Counted from the stretch's first letter, positions 8,700 to 17,764 are shown. The stretch is 64,000 nt of DNA from [Scytonema hofmanni] UTEX 2349 (GCF_000582685.1 NZ_KK073768.1:1421500-1485499), one strand, 5' to 3'. Made by a program: numbers and translations. Notes: generated from the sequence alone by a model not told the origin.

Positions 8700-9253
8700 T
8701 GCTGACTTTTTTATTGTTTTGTTAATTATCGGTTGAGATAAATAAAGTAGCATCTGCTACATAAAATCTAGACAAAGCTAGACATTACTTGACGTTTCAA
8801 CGGGAGCATGGAAGCAGTTATCCCTTAACGTCCACAAGACGGTTTAGCGCAAGCGTATTGCATATTTTTGGAGATTTTGAGATGTATTTAAATCTCGGTG
8901 GGCATCCTAGTGAACTACCCCACAGTAAGACGGACGGGGCTTCCCAATTCATCGGGAACAGCCTCCAGAACTTCGTAGTACTAGAAAGTCTGACGTTCCC
9001 TCCAAGGGCAGGAGTCCTGGTTCCCAAGACCCAAATCTTTCTCTTGCGACACTTACCTATACAGCTTGGTTTTCGCTTACGGCATTGGTGGTCAAGACCC
9101 AATAATTCTATCAGAAAATTTTGGTGCTTCGTCATACATCCAGTATTTGTTTTTGCTTCAGCAAAAAAACAATACTGGATGCAATCCTCACCCCACGCTC
9201 ACAATCCCCACCTTATAAGTACATTGAAGGTGGGGACTTCCGCGACACGTTAA
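8700..9253. other. Gene-free structured segment (possible ncRNA or decayed IS element)
   Basis: No frame here looks like protein. Several hairpins are present: TTCCC/GGGAA at 8941-8958; a long near-perfect palindrome CATCCAGTATT...AATACTGGATG at 9137-9181; and a perfect 10-bp stem TCCCCACCTT/AAGGTGGGGA with a 12-base loop at 9205-9236. Between them lies GC-richer, conserved-looking text (CCCTCCAAGGGCAGGAGTCC, about 8998-9017) unlike normal spacer. The layout is typical of an IS200/IS605- or IscB-associated RNA/terminal region without its ORF. Identity unproven. Confidence 0.4.
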
Positions 9254-9277
9254 AGAATCTGAAATATAAAATCAAAT

Positions 9278-10948
9278 ATGAGTGAGACAGATGTAGGCAA
9301 ACTAAAGCTCATGGTGCTGGATGACGAGCCAGATAACTTAGATTTACTCTACCGCACTTTTAGGCGAGATTTTCAAGTATATAGAGCAAGTCACGCACTA
9401 GAAGCTATCGAAATTTTAGACAGAGAAGGCGAAATGGCTGTAATTATCTCTGACCAAAGAATGCCAGAGATGAACGGCACAGAATTTTTCAGTCGCACGG
9501 TAGATCGCTTTCCGGATACGATTCGGATTTTGCTGACAGGCTTTACTGATGTGGAGGATTTGGTAGAGGCAATCAACTCCGGTCAGGTGTTTAAGTATAT
9601 CATTAAACCCTGGAATCCGGAGCGCCTCAAAGCAATAGTTGGGCAAGCGGCTGATACATATATGGTGTTGAAGAAACGCACCCACGAGTTGCGTCGCGCT
9701 TTGCGGCGAGAATCTTTGTTTAATGCGGTGACTACAGCAATTCGCGAGTCTCTGGATTATAGCAGTATGCTGCAAAAGATTGTCACCACCATTGGAGAGA
9801 CATTTGAAGCCACTTGTTGTTTACTCAAACCAGTGGAAAGCGATCGCCTCACCCTAGATGAGTTTTCTTACCAAAACCCCAAAGTTCCCATCAATTGCTG
9901 CACCTTTGACCCCAGCTTGTTGATTGAAAAAGTTCTTGAAACCCATCAATATCAGGTATCTACAAATACACAAGACGGCTGCTGTTATCAACTAGTTGTG
10001 CCTATAAGCTATCAGAAACATTTGCTAGCAGTTCTTGCCTTATATCAAAAAGGAGGTGATCGCACTTGGGGAGATGAAGATATCCAACTAATTGCCGGAG
10101 TCGCCGAACAAGCAGCTTTAGCCCTCTCCCAAGCAAAACTCTACCAACATCTCCAAGAAAAGCAACAACAAATCAGCACCGAGTTAGAAGTTGCCCGCCA
10201 AATTCAAAATAACCTCCTGCGCCAAAGCTTACCTGAAATCAAAGGCGCGAAAATTCAAGCTTGCTGCTACCCCGCTCGCGAAGTAGGAGGAGATTTTTTT
10301 GAAGTTTTTGCTCATCCCAAAGGTGATTTGTGGTTAGCAGTCGGTGACGTTTCCGGCAAAGGTGTCCCAGCGGCTTTATTCATGTCAAGTGCTATTTCCG
10401 TTTTGCGCCGCGAATTATCTGTAGAATTGCCACCGTCGCCAAACGTAATTATGCAAAATCTCAACCATGCTTTGTCTGAGGACTTGATCAGCAACAATTG
10501 CTTCATCACCCTCGTCTTAGCTTGTTATACCCCCACCACTAGGAAACTAATTTACGCAAACGCCGGTCACATATATCCCATGCATTGGACAGCAGGGGCA
10601 AATTTGGCAGAAAATCCCAATTATCTCAAGGTACGCAGCATTCCTTTAGGTATTTTACCCAAATGGCAAGCACAGTCTGGTCAATTACTTCTTTCATCTG
10701 GAGATACCTTGTTACTTGCTAGTGATGGTATTACTGAAGCAATGGTCTTAAACCAGACGCAGTTAAACAAGAAAACTGTGGATGGCACGCAGCCAGCTAC
10801 CCATTCTATGTTAAATCAAGAAGGTCTTTGGCAACTCTTAAAAAGTGAGCCTAAACCACTTTCTCTCAACCATTTGCTAGCCCGCATCCAAGCAGATAAC
10901 AACGTTCAAGAAGATGACCAAACTATTCTCTCACTGGAGGTTATGTAA
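9278..10948 (+). CDS. Response regulator-GAF-PP2C phosphatase (RsbU/SpoIIE-like)
   Basis: A 556-residue signalling phosphatase. Order: receiver domain (residues 10-125, acidic DDEPDN and phosphoacceptor in IISDQRMPEMNG), a linker helix, a GAF sensor domain (about 145-285), a coiled segment, and a SpoIIE-type PP2C phosphatase (about 310-555). The PP2C metal and catalytic blocks are GGDFFEV, GDVSGKGVPAALFMS, ASDGITEA and EDDQTILSLEV. It is predicted to dephosphorylate an anti-sigma-factor antagonist in response to receiver or GAF input. The next gene, an RsbW-like kinase, starts 3 bases after its stop, so the two form a partner-switching operon. The antagonist (STAS) protein is not in the window. 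Confidence 0.93.
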   Translation: MSETDVGKLKLMVLDDEPDNLDLLYRTFRRDFQVYRASHALEAIEILDREGEMAVIISDQRMPEMNGTEFFSRTVDRFPDTIRILLTGFTDVEDLVEAINSGQVFKYIIKPWNPERLKAIVGQAADTYMVLKKRTHELRRALRRESLFNAVTTAIRESLDYSSMLQKIVTTIGETFEATCCLLKPVESDRLTLDEFSYQNPKVPINCCTFDPSLLIEKVLETHQYQVSTNTQDGCCYQLVVPISYQKHLLAVLALYQKGGDRTWGDEDIQLIAGVAEQAALALSQAKLYQHLQEKQQQISTELEVARQIQNNLLRQSLPEIKGAKIQACCYPAREVGGDFFEVFAHPKGDLWLAVGDVSGKGVPAALFMSSAISVLRRELSVELPPSPNVIMQNLNHALSEDLISNNCFITLVLACYTPTTRKLIYANAGHIYPMHWTAGANLAENPNYLKVRSIPLGILPKWQAQSGQLLLSSGDTLLLASDGITEAMVLNQTQLNKKTVDGTQPATHSMLNQEGLWQLLKSEPKPLSLNHLLARIQADNNVQEDDQTILSLEVM

Positions 10949-10951
10949 GCA

Positions 10952-11377
10952 ATGAAAAGTGAGCTTCATGTACCAAGTGACTTAAAGTTTTTAAGCATTG
11001 TGGAAACCTGGTTGTTAGGATGCTTACAAATCCATCTAAAAGAGACAGTTGATTGGTCAGAGGTATCAAATCGTTTGCGGCTAGCGTTGGTGGAAGCTTA
11101 CTCGAATGTAGTACGTCACGCTCACAAAGATCAGCCCAATGCGCCAGTTTTAATTCGCTTGGAATTCAAAGACCATAACATAGCCTTAGAAGTTTGGGAT
11201 CGCGGTAACGGCTTTGATATGTCCAGCTACTTTCCTCCCAACCCACTGGACAAACAAGAAGGTGGTTATGGTTGGCTGATTATGCATCGTTTAATGGATA
11301 AAGTAGAATACCAGTTGCAGTGTGATGGTGGTAACTGTCTTAAGTTAGAAGTCACTCTGTCTGAACTAGATAAATAA
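10952..11377 (+). CDS. Anti-sigma regulatory factor-like serine kinase (RsbW/HATPase family)
   Basis: A GHKL-type ATPase of 141 residues. The N box is LRLALVEAYSNVVRHAH near residue 45. The G1 box is the EVWDRGNGFD segment near 85, and the G2 box QEGGYGWLIMHRLMDKVEY near 105. Proteins of this family bind and phosphorylate an antagonist protein and sequester a sigma factor or another output protein. The gene is tightly coupled (3-base gap) to the upstream RsbU-like phosphatase, which indicates that the two act on the same antagonist. Confidence 0.9.
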   Translation: MKSELHVPSDLKFLSIVETWLLGCLQIHLKETVDWSEVSNRLRLALVEAYSNVVRHAHKDQPNAPVLIRLEFKDHNIALEVWDRGNGFDMSSYFPPNPLDKQEGGYGWLIMHRLMDKVEYQLQCDGGNCLKLEVTLSELDK

Positions 11378-11400
11378 GCCAGAAAATTGAAAAAACTACA

Positions 11401-11530
11401 ATGTTGGGCATTGGGCAATGGGCATTGGGCAATGGGCAATGGGCAATGGGCATTGGGCAGGTGAAGTTCACAAATCTTCTTTTTATTCCCCTTTTCCCTT
11501 TCCTCCTCTTCAAATTCCCACTATCAACTA
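11401..11530. repeat. Short tandem repeats (GGGCAAT/GGGCATT)
   Basis: Seven-base units of the TGGGCAA/TGGGCAT type repeat about eight times (11403-11460) and are followed by pyrimidine-rich degenerate sequence. Confidence 0.75.
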
Positions 11531-11556
11531 TCCACTAACTCCTAACCCGTATCCTG

Positions 11557-11982
11557 TCATCGTCGCAGATTTAGCAATTCTTGAGGAGAAGCTAAAAGTT
11601 TGATTTTGGTAAATTGAATTTGCCGTTGTTGGTTGAGGATAAACAGCCACATGACGTTGACACCGCACCAAGTAGTTTGTGCTTTTCCACTTACGTGAAA
11701 TTCGATTTGATTATTATCCAAATTTTTGGCTATTTCTTGACAGGGTTCCGCTTTAATGCCTTGAGCTTCTTGTTTTAAATAGGCTGCGATCGCATCTTGC
11801 CCCACAATACCAGATTCAAAAGGCGGTTGGATCACACCATCCGACGCAAACAAGCGAGCAACCTCATCAAACTCTCCTGCGTTTAAACTTTCAAAATAAC
11901 GCAGTATCACAGGTTCAGTAATTCCCTCTATCTGGAATTTATCAGCTTGGGTAGTAACAATAGTTGATTTTTCGGAAAACAT
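11557..11982 (-). CDS. ctdH: Orange-carotenoid-protein C-terminal domain homologue (CTDH)
   Basis: An NTF2-fold protein of 141 residues matching the C-terminal sensor domain of the orange carotenoid protein as a stand-alone unit. CTDH proteins bind ketocarotenoids, deliver them to helical carotenoid proteins and quench singlet oxygen. Diagnostic blocks: ITEPVILRYFESLNAG near residue 21, PPFESGIVGQDAIAAYL near 53, CGVNVMWLFIL near 106, and the family's C-terminal LLASPQELLNL. Cys106 sits in the TTWCGV position of the cysteine that links redox-sensitive dimers in characterised CTDHs; Cys81 is a second cysteine. No HCP or OCP gene is adjacent. The ATG start gives a short N-terminal extension. 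Confidence 0.87.
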   Translation of the reverse strand: MFSEKSTIVTTQADKFQIEGITEPVILRYFESLNAGEFDEVARLFASDGVIQPPFESGIVGQDAIAAYLKQEAQGIKAEPCQEIAKNLDNNQIEFHVSGKAQTTWCGVNVMWLFILNQQRQIQFTKIKLLASPQELLNLRR

Positions 11983-12195
11983 ATGTTAATGACGGTAGTG
12001 ATATAAGTGAAGATTTCATCAATCTAGAATTAAAAGCTACAGAAAACCTGCTACTAAAGAAGTATTTTAGAGAATGAAAAAAGCCGTACTTAGTTTTTTT
12101 GCATCTCCTGTTTTTGTCTAGCAACACGCTGATTACAGTGGCAAATGAAGAGTAGTGTTAGGATATTGTAGTCGGCGCTCTAATTCCCGCTGTAA

Positions 12196-12684
12196 ATGGA
12201 CAAAGCATTAGATGAAACGCTTTCTTTTCAGATTGCTCAAAGTGTAAAAAGCAAAGCTAGAACTCCGTTTGACAATGCTTACAAAGCAGCATTAGCCACT
12301 GAGGGAGCAACTTATGTGCAAGGCTTTTTAGTTATTGGTCGCAAGTCTTACAAACCGATTGAACATGCTTGGATTGAGTTAAGCGATACCGACTGCAACG
12401 ACTCTGTTGTCAGCATTATCGATCCTACCCTACCGCACCTGAATAAAAACGAGCAAGAATTCTGGTACTTTCCAGCACAAAGCTTGAGTGTGAAAAAACT
12501 GAAAGCGATAATCGAAGAATCGAAAGAAGATTATCCAGAAGACGAACCGCTACCAGTTTATGGTGCAGCACCTTATGAATATTATGGTGATGTAATGTTA
12601 GGTGGTAAAGACTACTTAGATGCATATCAAGCAGCAGAAGCTAAGTCTCAAGAATTGAATAAACCAAACCTCGACGTTAACTAA
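12196..12684 (+). CDS. Conserved hypothetical protein, 162 aa
   Basis: Not recognised beyond resemblance to uncharacterised cyanobacterial proteins. The product is acidic and soluble, with YVQGFLVIGRKSYKPIEHAWIEL in the middle suggesting a small alpha/beta fold and an acidic EDEPLPVYG loop. No signal or membrane segment. It is monocistronic, between ctdH (opposite strand) and a repeat block. Start: ATG at 12196; no closer alternative gives better context. Confidence 0.65.
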   Translation: MDKALDETLSFQIAQSVKSKARTPFDNAYKAALATEGATYVQGFLVIGRKSYKPIEHAWIELSDTDCNDSVVSIIDPTLPHLNKNEQEFWYFPAQSLSVKKLKAIIEESKEDYPEDEPLPVYGAAPYEYYGDVMLGGKDYLDAYQAAEAKSQELNKPNLDVN

Positions 12685-12767
12685 CAACTAACATTGTACA
12701 GACGCGATGTTTCTCGCGTCTCCATCAACCAACAACTAACAACTAACCACTAACCACTAACAACTTT

Positions 12768-13193
12768 TTAATTCGATTTACCATCACTACCAAAGTATTC
12801 TCGATAGCCACAAATTTTATCTCCCCGCACATCAAAAGCAACAGCTACGCGATTTTTATAAGGTTCTTTGTACATCATTCCCTCATCGCGGAACTCAAAA
12901 ATCACCGTCTTTTCATTACTAGTAACGCTGTCTAAAGTGAGAGTTAACCCCGGACTGAAGACTTCATTAACATAATCGAAAAAAGCTTCAGCTTTCTGTT
13001 TACCGACATTTAAGCCGTGGTATTTTCCTATCGGAAACCAAAAGCTAAAGTCTTCAGTAAGCATATCGAGAAAGGAGTTCCACTCCCCTGTTGCTAAAGC
13101 GTGTTGAAAGTGGCTGAATGCTTGATGTGCAACTTTCAAAGTATTTTCTGATTTTTCTGCCATTGTCACCACCGATTGACTAAAATCTGACAA
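12768..13193 (-). CDS. NTF2-like / SnoaL-like protein (ketosteroid isomerase fold)
   Basis: A 141-residue polypeptide with the SnoaL-like cone fold: an N-terminal helix (AHQAFSHFQHALATGEWNSFLDML), the EDFSFWFPIGKYHGLNVG turn and a run of strands ending CGYREYFGSDGKS. Such proteins bind or isomerise small ligands. Its start overlaps the 3' end of the upstream MDR gene by 14 bases, so the two are probably co-transcribed and act on related substrates. An internal ATG (residue 11, MAEKSE) would remove the overlap and is an alternative start. Confidence 0.75.
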   Translation of the reverse strand: MSDFSQSVVTMAEKSENTLKVAHQAFSHFQHALATGEWNSFLDMLTEDFSFWFPIGKYHGLNVGKQKAEAFFDYVNEVFSPGLTLTLDSVTSNEKTVIFEFRDEGMMYKEPYKNRVAVAFDVRGDKICGYREYFGSDGKSN

Positions 13194-14187
13194 CTACTTT
13201 GCCACAATTTTTACCAGTAATTAAATATTCCACAGCAGCAGGGATGGATTCTATGCCGTTGAACTGAGTTGAGTCAATGGCAACTTTTAGTTTGTCTGTA
13301 TAGAACAAGTTTAACAGGCGATCGCGTGCTTCTGGTATATATTCTTTATAATGAGGCATTAAAAAACCTCGTACAGAAGCAGCTTTCCACATCAGTTGAT
13401 GATAGATTCGAGGTTGTAGCACCTGTTCTACATTTAGAGCATATTCGGAAATGTAGCCAATAGTAACTAAACGTCCGCGAATCGCTAAATTTTCAACGCA
13501 GGTATCGAAAACTTGTTTACCGACACATTCAAAAATTAAATTAATGCCATTGGGGTATTCTTGTTTGAGGATTTGGTTGAGGTTTTCTGTACGATAGTTG
13601 ATAATGCGATCGCACCCCAATTTCTCTAATAATTGTGTCTTTGCCTCGGTGCTACAAGTACCAATGACATGATTACCTGCTAAAGAAGCCAATTGCACCG
13701 CAATATGACCGGTTCCCCCTGCTGCTGCTGTCACTAAAACCACTTCATTACTTTTCATCTCTCCCACTTGTTCCAATGCAACTAAAGCTGATACACCTGT
13801 AGGCATTAGTGTTAGTACTTCTGGTGTTGCTTGTTGCACCTTCACCGTTAAGTTTGCATCGATAACCTGATATTCTCGATAACCACCACCAAGCGTTGTG
13901 GTTATGACAGCATCACCAATTTGAAAATCTTTGACATTTTCACCCATACTGACAACGTTTCCCACTGCTTCCACACCTAAATCAAAGGGAGGAATTAAGT
14001 GAAAATACGGAACTTCGCCACGACAAAGTAGAGTGTCAAAGCCACCATTAATGCCAGCCAATTTGTTTTGAATTAAAAGTTGATTAGCAGCAGGTTTGGG
14101 AATAGGAATTTCGACAATTTCAACCGCAGATTTAAAATCTTGGTTAAGTTGCTTTGCTATTAACTTTCTGTAGGTTTTTATGCTCAT
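13180..14187 (-). CDS. Zinc-independent MDR oxidoreductase (quinone oxidoreductase/enoyl reductase-like)
   Basis: Medium-chain dehydrogenase/reductase of 335 residues. The N-terminal GroES-like domain includes the AGINGGFDTLLCRGEVP segment and GVEAVGNVVSMGENV. The NADPH-binding Rossmann domain begins at VLVTAAAGGTGHIAVQLA near residue 150. The structural zinc cysteines of alcohol dehydrogenases are absent, so it fits the quinone-oxidoreductase or prostaglandin-reductase-like branch that reduces activated double bonds. It is first in an operon with an NTF2-fold protein. Substrate not deducible. Confidence 0.88.
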   Translation of the reverse strand: MSIKTYRKLIAKQLNQDFKSAVEIVEIPIPKPAANQLLIQNKLAGINGGFDTLLCRGEVPYFHLIPPFDLGVEAVGNVVSMGENVKDFQIGDAVITTTLGGGYREYQVIDANLTVKVQQATPEVLTLMPTGVSALVALEQVGEMKSNEVVLVTAAAGGTGHIAVQLASLAGNHVIGTCSTEAKTQLLEKLGCDRIINYRTENLNQILKQEYPNGINLIFECVGKQVFDTCVENLAIRGRLVTIGYISEYALNVEQVLQPRIYHQLMWKAASVRGFLMPHYKEYIPEARDRLLNLFYTDKLKVAIDSTQFNGIESIPAAVEYLITGKNCGKVVVRF

Positions 14188-14360
14188 TTACAAATCTGAA
14201 AACGTTTTGCTATTTTAATCTGTTTAAATTATCTTATTTATTCTGGAATATTGTCATTTAATTAATTTACCTAGCCAGTGTGGAGACATTTCAAAACATA
14301 GGATTTTTAAGAGAAGCCAAAGAGTTTCTATTCAATTAGTTTCCCCAGCCAGATATTATA

Positions 14361-15161
14361 TTAAGCTTCTAAAGCTTTATCCCACTCTAACTGATGAGCT
14401 AAACCATACTTAATAAAATCTTCTTCTTTAGCTTTATCGCTTTTACCAAAAACACCTAAACTGTAAGGATTCTCTTGCATACGTTGTGTGACCTGCTCTT
14501 TCTCAAATCGGATAACTTCCTCTCTAGGTTTATCCGGTTTAAAAAAGTCTACAACCAAGACAGTTCTATCATAATTGGTGTAATTATGCGGACAGTGTGG
14601 ATAGCTGTGATCTAAAACCAGGAATTTTCCTTCATGCCAATAAAGTTGATCGTGGCATATTTTCATAGCTACATCTCCCTCTGGTACAATCAATCCTAAA
14701 TAGCCACGATTCATGTGAGGGTTATAGTTCACATGTAGCTTGATATCCAAGCCGGGATGAAATGTACCAAAGTAGACATTTCTGATAATATCATCATCGC
14801 TAAAGTTGACTTTTTCTATTACTTTAGCTAAAGAAGGAAAGTATTTCTCTCTTAATGCCAGTGCTTTTTTTGATACATCATCTGATTCATAATCAGGATA
14901 TTGTATTTGATGGAATTGAATATATTCTTCAATAAATAAACCTTGAAATAAAATACCAAAAGCAGTGTATTTTGCATTACCTTTGGTTTTAATAGTTTTA
15001 CTTTTAGGACCCAGAATATCGTAAGTTAATTTTAACTCGTCATTAGATGCTTGCTTCATAAAGCATGTAAACTCATCTCTAATGACTTGCCAGTTATCTT
15101 GAAAACTTTTAAGAAAAGTAAATTCATTTGGGTCTATATGATACTCATTAAAACTTTCCAT
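14361..15161 (-). CDS. Aspartyl/asparaginyl beta-hydroxylase-like 2-oxoglutarate/Fe(II) oxygenase
   Basis: A 266-residue soluble protein. The C-terminal half carries the AspH-family double-stranded beta-helix: GTFHPGLDIKLHVNYNPH near residue 130, GYLGLIVPEGDVAM, WHEGKFLVLDHSYPHCPHN and DRTVLVVDFF. The histidines in these blocks correspond to the iron-binding residues of the family, and the arginine in DRTVLVV to the 2-oxoglutarate contact. Free-standing members hydroxylate peptides, amino acids or small metabolites. It is divergent from the hydantoinase gene 105 bases away, so a shared promoter region with the metabolic block is likely. Substrate unknown. Confidence 0.8.
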   Translation of the reverse strand: MESFNEYHIDPNEFTFLKSFQDNWQVIRDEFTCFMKQASNDELKLTYDILGPKSKTIKTKGNAKYTAFGILFQGLFIEEYIQFHQIQYPDYESDDVSKKALALREKYFPSLAKVIEKVNFSDDDIIRNVYFGTFHPGLDIKLHVNYNPHMNRGYLGLIVPEGDVAMKICHDQLYWHEGKFLVLDHSYPHCPHNYTNYDRTVLVVDFFKPDKPREEVIRFEKEQVTQRMQENPYSLGVFGKSDKAKEEDFIKYGLAHQLEWDKALEA

Positions 15162-15266
15162 TGTCTTTTCTCCTGAAGATGATTTGATAAAAAACCGTTA
15201 TATAATGATGGGATTTGGTCTTCGTCTCGATTCGATGTTGTAATTCCTAACTAAACTCATTTTACT

Positions 15267-16754
15267 GTGAGGTTTACTGTGTCTGAAAGTCCCGTATTAG
15301 ATCAAATTATCAAAAATGTGCGGGTAGTTCGTCCCCATCATGATGCTGTCGAACTACTTGATTTAGGAATTAAGGATGGGAAATTTGCTCAGATTGCCCC
15401 TAATATTAGCCCAGAAGAAGGCAAAGAGGTATTTGATGGCAAAAACTTGCTGGGCTTTCCTGGGGTCGTGGATGCCCATATGCACATCGGTATCTATCAA
15501 CCTCTGGATAAAGATGCTGTGACTGAAACCAAAGCAGCCGCAATGGGGGGAGTAACAACTAGTCTAAATTACATCCGTACAGGGCAGTATTATCTTAATA
15601 AAGGTGGTTCTTATAAAGATTTTTTCCCAGAAGTATTAGCGTTATCCGCAGGTAATTTTTTTGTAGATTACAGCTATCACGTTGCACCGATAGCTAGCCA
15701 GCATATCGACGAAATACCTTTACTGTTTGAAGAATATGGGGTATCTTCATTTAAAATCTTCATGTTTTATGGCGGATATGGGTTGCATGGTTTGTCAGAC
15801 CAGCAAAATCTATTTTTAATGATTAATAAAGAGGAACGCTACGACTTTGCCCATTTTGAATTTATTATGCGTGGTCTAACTCGCTTGATGGAAAAACATC
15901 CAGAAGCGCGAGATACTATCAGCTTAAGTTTGCACTGTGAAGTTGCAGAAATTCTCAACGCTTATACTAAAATAGTTGAAAATGATTCTAGTCTTAGTGG
16001 ACTTCACGCTTATAGTGCAGCGCGTCCCCCTCATTCCGAAGGATTAGCCATTTGTATTGCTTCCTATTTGGCACATGAGACTAACTGTGCAAATATCAAT
16101 TTGTTGCACCTGAGTTCGCGTAAAGCAATGGAAGCAGCTTTAACTATGCAAACTGCTTTTCCTCATATCAATTTTCGGCGCGAAGTTACTGTTGGACATC
16201 TACTATTAGATGTTGATACTCCCAATGGTGCTTGGGCAAAAGTTAACCCCCCTATTCGTCCCCGTGCTGATGTGGAATACTTATGGCAAGCAGTACTTAA
16301 TCATCAGGTAGATTGGATAGTTAGTGACCACGCTTGCTGTTCCGCTGAACAAAAAAGAAGTGCTAAAGACCCCAATAATATTTGGTTAGCAAAGTCTGGT
16401 TTTGGGGGTACAGAATATTTACTTTCTGGTGTATTTAGTGAAGGTAGTAAGCGAGGAATGTCTTACAATCACATGGCTAAGTTGCTATCGTGGAACCCAT
16501 CCCGACGCTTTGGTTTGTTAGAAAAAGGTGACATTGCCATTGGTTATGATGCTGACTTGGTGCTGTTAGACCCCAACGAAACTTTTGTAGTAAATGCGGC
16601 TGAGTCCAAGTCACAACAAGGTTATACACCCTTTGAAGGTGTGGAGTTAACTGGGCGAGTCAAGAGTACCTTTTTGCGTGGAAATCTTATTTATAATAAC
16701 GGACAGGTCTTGGGTTCACCCACTGGACGCTATTTAAAAAAAGGCAGAGCGTAG
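15267..16754 (+). CDS. Hydantoinase/dihydropyrimidinase-family cyclic amidohydrolase
   Basis: A 495-residue amidohydrolase expected to open a cyclic amide or imide ring using two metal ions. Metal ligands are all visible: His71 and His73 in VDAHMH, Lys163 (the carboxylated lysine) in SFKIF, His223 in SLHCE, His281 in LLHLSS and Asp354 in VSDHA. The wide substrate range of this family prevents naming the substrate. GTG at 15267 or 15279 is the start. The last residues (KKGRA) and the stop codon lie inside the left end of a MITE, so the native C-terminus was replaced. A decayed copy of residues about 380-402 occurs at 17765. It opens a plus-strand set with two alpha/beta-hydrolases and a BKACE enzyme. 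Confidence 0.9.
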   Translation: MRFTVSESPVLDQIIKNVRVVRPHHDAVELLDLGIKDGKFAQIAPNISPEEGKEVFDGKNLLGFPGVVDAHMHIGIYQPLDKDAVTETKAAAMGGVTTSLNYIRTGQYYLNKGGSYKDFFPEVLALSAGNFFVDYSYHVAPIASQHIDEIPLLFEEYGVSSFKIFMFYGGYGLHGLSDQQNLFLMINKEERYDFAHFEFIMRGLTRLMEKHPEARDTISLSLHCEVAEILNAYTKIVENDSSLSGLHAYSAARPPHSEGLAICIASYLAHETNCANINLLHLSSRKAMEAALTMQTAFPHINFRREVTVGHLLLDVDTPNGAWAKVNPPIRPRADVEYLWQAVLNHQVDWIVSDHACCSAEQKRSAKDPNNIWLAKSGFGGTEYLLSGVFSEGSKRGMSYNHMAKLLSWNPSRRFGLLEKGDIAIGYDADLVLLDPNETFVVNAAESKSQQGYTPFEGVELTGRVKSTFLRGNLIYNNGQVLGSPTGRYLKKGRA

Positions 16755-16916
16755 AAGGCAGCGACGATGTAAGAAGTATTAATAAAAACTTCAGTTATGA
16801 GTATAAAGCCCACTAAAGAAGAAAATTTATATCGAGATGCACAAGCCAGAGATACAAGGAGTCCTTGTTTCAATGCCACGTTTTTATGCGTGGGAACATA
16901 GCTGGCTTCTGCCTTC
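16739..16916. mobile_element. MITE family A, copy 2
   Basis: Left end AAAGGCAGAGCGTAGAAGGC and right end TGGCTTCTGCCTTC are inverted. The interior shares several blocks with copy 1 at 2450-2648, including the TAAAGCCCA and GTCCTTGTTTCAAT boxes and the CCACG/CGTGG hairpin (16876-16893). It overlaps and terminates the hydantoinase reading frame. Confidence 0.65.
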
Positions 16917-16934
16917 ATGAACTTTTTGATGATT

Positions 16935-17543
16935 TTAGGAAATTTTTTCGAGCTTCTTCTCGGTGAATTTGGATGGCTTTTTACGTTTCAATGCTAAACC
17001 AGCACCGAGAGTGCCGATGGTAACTAAGCCAAAAATGGAGTTGGGTTCAGGGACGGTGATTATCCTTGCAGAAAACCTAATGGGTAACTCACTATCTTCT
17101 GGTCCAAAATTTTCAAAACCTGGTACAAGTGGTACGGCAGAAAAAACCTCTAAATAACCTGGTGGCGTTAAAAAATCCGCGAAAAACGGACTAGAATAAC
17201 TTCCCCCCGATGTTAAATACCCGAAGCCGTTATTGGTTAACTGCTGAGTATTAAGACTAATTAAATTGTCAACATTAAAAGGTTCGTTTCCCGGTACTGG
17301 AGTCCCAGGAGCTTGCAAACCAGTAATTGTTTCACCATTTCGTGTACCAGTAATTCCCAAAATCTGGTAAAATCCCAAATCGTCAGGGGTATCATTAGTG
17401 GTGAAAATACCGTTTGCCGCGATGCCAGTACCAGAATAATTCCAGTTCCAATTTAACGCAGAGGCGGCTTGTATTGTCCCGAAAATCAATCCAGATGTAG
17501 TGGCAAGAACTGTGGCAGATAGTAGAGCTAGATTTTTCATCAT
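16935..17543 (-). CDS. PEP-CTERM sorting-domain exported protein
   Basis: A secreted or cell-surface protein of about 202 residues. The N-terminus MKNLALLSATVLATTSGLIFG followed by AASA is a signal peptide. The middle is a glycine-, asparagine- and threonine-rich domain with no known fold. The C-terminus has the PEP-CTERM tripartite signal: VPEPNSIFG, a hydrophobic helix, and a basic cluster (ALKRKKP), followed by an unusual lysine-rich tail. Start taken at the ATG pair at 17543/17540, which gives a normal signal peptide; an upstream ATG at 17588 would add 15 polar residues. Function unknown. Confidence 0.85.
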   Translation of the reverse strand: MMKNLALLSATVLATTSGLIFGTIQAASALNWNWNYSGTGIAANGIFTTNDTPDDLGFYQILGITGTRNGETITGLQAPGTPVPGNEPFNVDNLISLNTQQLTNNGFGYLTSGGSYSSPFFADFLTPPGYLEVFSAVPLVPGFENFGPEDSELPIRFSARIITVPEPNSIFGLVTIGTLGAGLALKRKKPSKFTEKKLEKIS

Positions 17544-17764
17544 TAGTGTAATCGTGGATCTTGTAGGTTGAGTTAAGCTACAGCGCAACCCAGAAACAAG
17601 AGTAGTTTAGCACCAATTTATCAGTAAATCTAGCAAAATAATTACATCATTAGTTACCATATATTCCAGTAAAGGACTAAACGCCAGTCAGGTGGCAAGT
17701 TGCTTTTTGTAGAGCATTCGGGCGATCGCAACCGACCTAGAAGCCGCGCCAAGACGTGCTAAAA

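Noticed and set aside
8789..9253. 154-residue plus-strand ORF
   Set aside because: Composition is not protein-like, and it covers palindromes and hairpins of the structured segment.
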